A stretch of DNA of 64,000 bases, taken from contig NZ_PDCG01000005.1 of NCBI RefSeq assembly GCF_003315635.1, positions 62,001-126,000 on the forward strand. Direction: 5' to 3'. Shown one piece after another: positions 63,601-64,000 of this stretch. The notes below the pieces were generated by a model. That model saw nothing but the letters and a program-made list of their open reading frames with translations. It did no database searches and was not told where the DNA came from. A program made the translations under genes and the position numbers. Position 1 is the stretch's first letter; the number at the start of each line of letters is the position of its first letter. This DNA is from Bifidobacterium aemilianum (lineage in GTDB: Bacteria > Actinomycetota > Actinomycetes > Actinomycetales > Bifidobacteriaceae).

Positions 63601-64000
63601 TCAGCCGAAACGGCCGGAGATGTAGCGCTCGGCCTCCTCGTTCTGGGGGTTGTTGAACATGGTGGTGGTGTCCGCGAAGTACTCCAGGTGGCCTGGCTTG
63701 CCCACGGCCTTGAGGTTGAAGAAGGCCGTGTAGTCGGCGATGCGGGCGGCCTGTTGCATGTTGTGGGTGACTATCACGATGGTGTAGTCGTGCTTGAGCT
63801 CGTTGATCAGGTCCTCCACGGCCAGGGTGGAGATGGGGTCCAGGGCCGAGCAGGGCTCATCCATGAGCAGGACCTGGGGGTGGACGGCTACCGCCCGGGC
63901 GATGCAGAGCCGCTGCTGCTGACCTCCCGACAGGCCCACACCCGGCTTGTTCAGGCGGTCCTTGACCTCATTCCAGAGGTTGGCTCCACGCAGGGCCCAT
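63601..64000 (-). CDS. pstB: Phosphate ABC transporter ATPase, C-terminal part
   Basis: ATPase of the high-affinity phosphate importer. The visible 132 codons include the signature [19 protein letters not shown], the Walker [20 protein letters not shown], the switch histidine in [20 protein letters not shown] and the PstB ending [17 protein letters not shown]. The frame is open through base 64000, so the N-terminal half is outside the window. Confidence 0.96.
   Translation of the reverse strand, partial: WALRGANLWNEVKDRLNKPGVGLSGGQQQRLCIARAVAVHPQVLLMDEPCSALDPISTLAVEDLINELKHDYTIVIVTHNMQQAARIADYTAFFNLKAVGKPGHLEYFADTTTMFNNPQNEEAERYISGRFG

Overview
The window looks like a Bifidobacterium chromosome segment. 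The basis is a high-G+C actinobacterial gene style with many GTG starts and probable leaderless genes, a full actinobacterial ribosomal-protein cluster next to a bifunctional AdhE, a HisC2/Pat-type aminotransferase, a seven-iron ferredoxin, and a LacI-controlled sugar ABC operon. The species cannot be fixed from the sequence. No CRISPR array, insertion sequence, prophage or rRNA gene was seen.

Layout. 1-11828 (minus strand) is the S10-spc cluster, rpsJ to rplO, then secY and the 5' part of adk. A strong hairpin lies between rplO and secY. 12225-14987 is adhE. A ROK-family regulator beside it (15356-16522, plus) carries three separate lesions and is read as a pseudogene. 16.6-19.7 kb holds a VOC protein, a xylitol/sorbitol-type dehydrogenase and an AraC regulator. 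19.9-20.9 kb is rplM-rpsI, followed by malQ, a HEAT-like acidic protein, a YigZ protein and a CapA protein. 27.2-30.0 kb (plus) holds an XRE regulator with a membrane partner and clear operator-like repeats, a DUF4186 protein, tRNA-Ser (minus) and dinB. 30.3-36.4 kb holds ferredoxin, an APC permease, murB, rpmG, three tRNAs, hisC, and groES under a perfect CIRCE element.

36.5-40.1 kb carries a membrane protein, a RimJ-like acetyltransferase, a FmdB zinc ribbon and a SAF protein. This arrangement recalls an actinobacterial neighbourhood that includes a division-associated membrane receptor. 40.1-49.5 kb (minus) is the most unusual stretch. It encodes a one-pilin pilus (variant sorting motif LSMTG), a class C-like sortase with long cytosolic ends, and a separately promoted, overlapping trio: an FHA protein, a 1213-residue helicase/nuclease-like protein whose catalytic motifs all look destroyed, and a 66-residue protein that starts inside a perfect hairpin. 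50.2-51.4 kb is rplJ-rplL with an L10 leader attenuator. 51.9-55.1 kb is a membrane-anchored GH3 enzyme with reversed domain order, and 55.5-56.9 kb a purine-type permease.

57.4-63.6 kb is a five-gene operon: LacI regulator, lipoprotein sugar-binding protein, double ATPase, permease, and a last gene of unknown family that probably acts on the imported sugar. Its promoter and operator can be read directly. The window ends in pstB.
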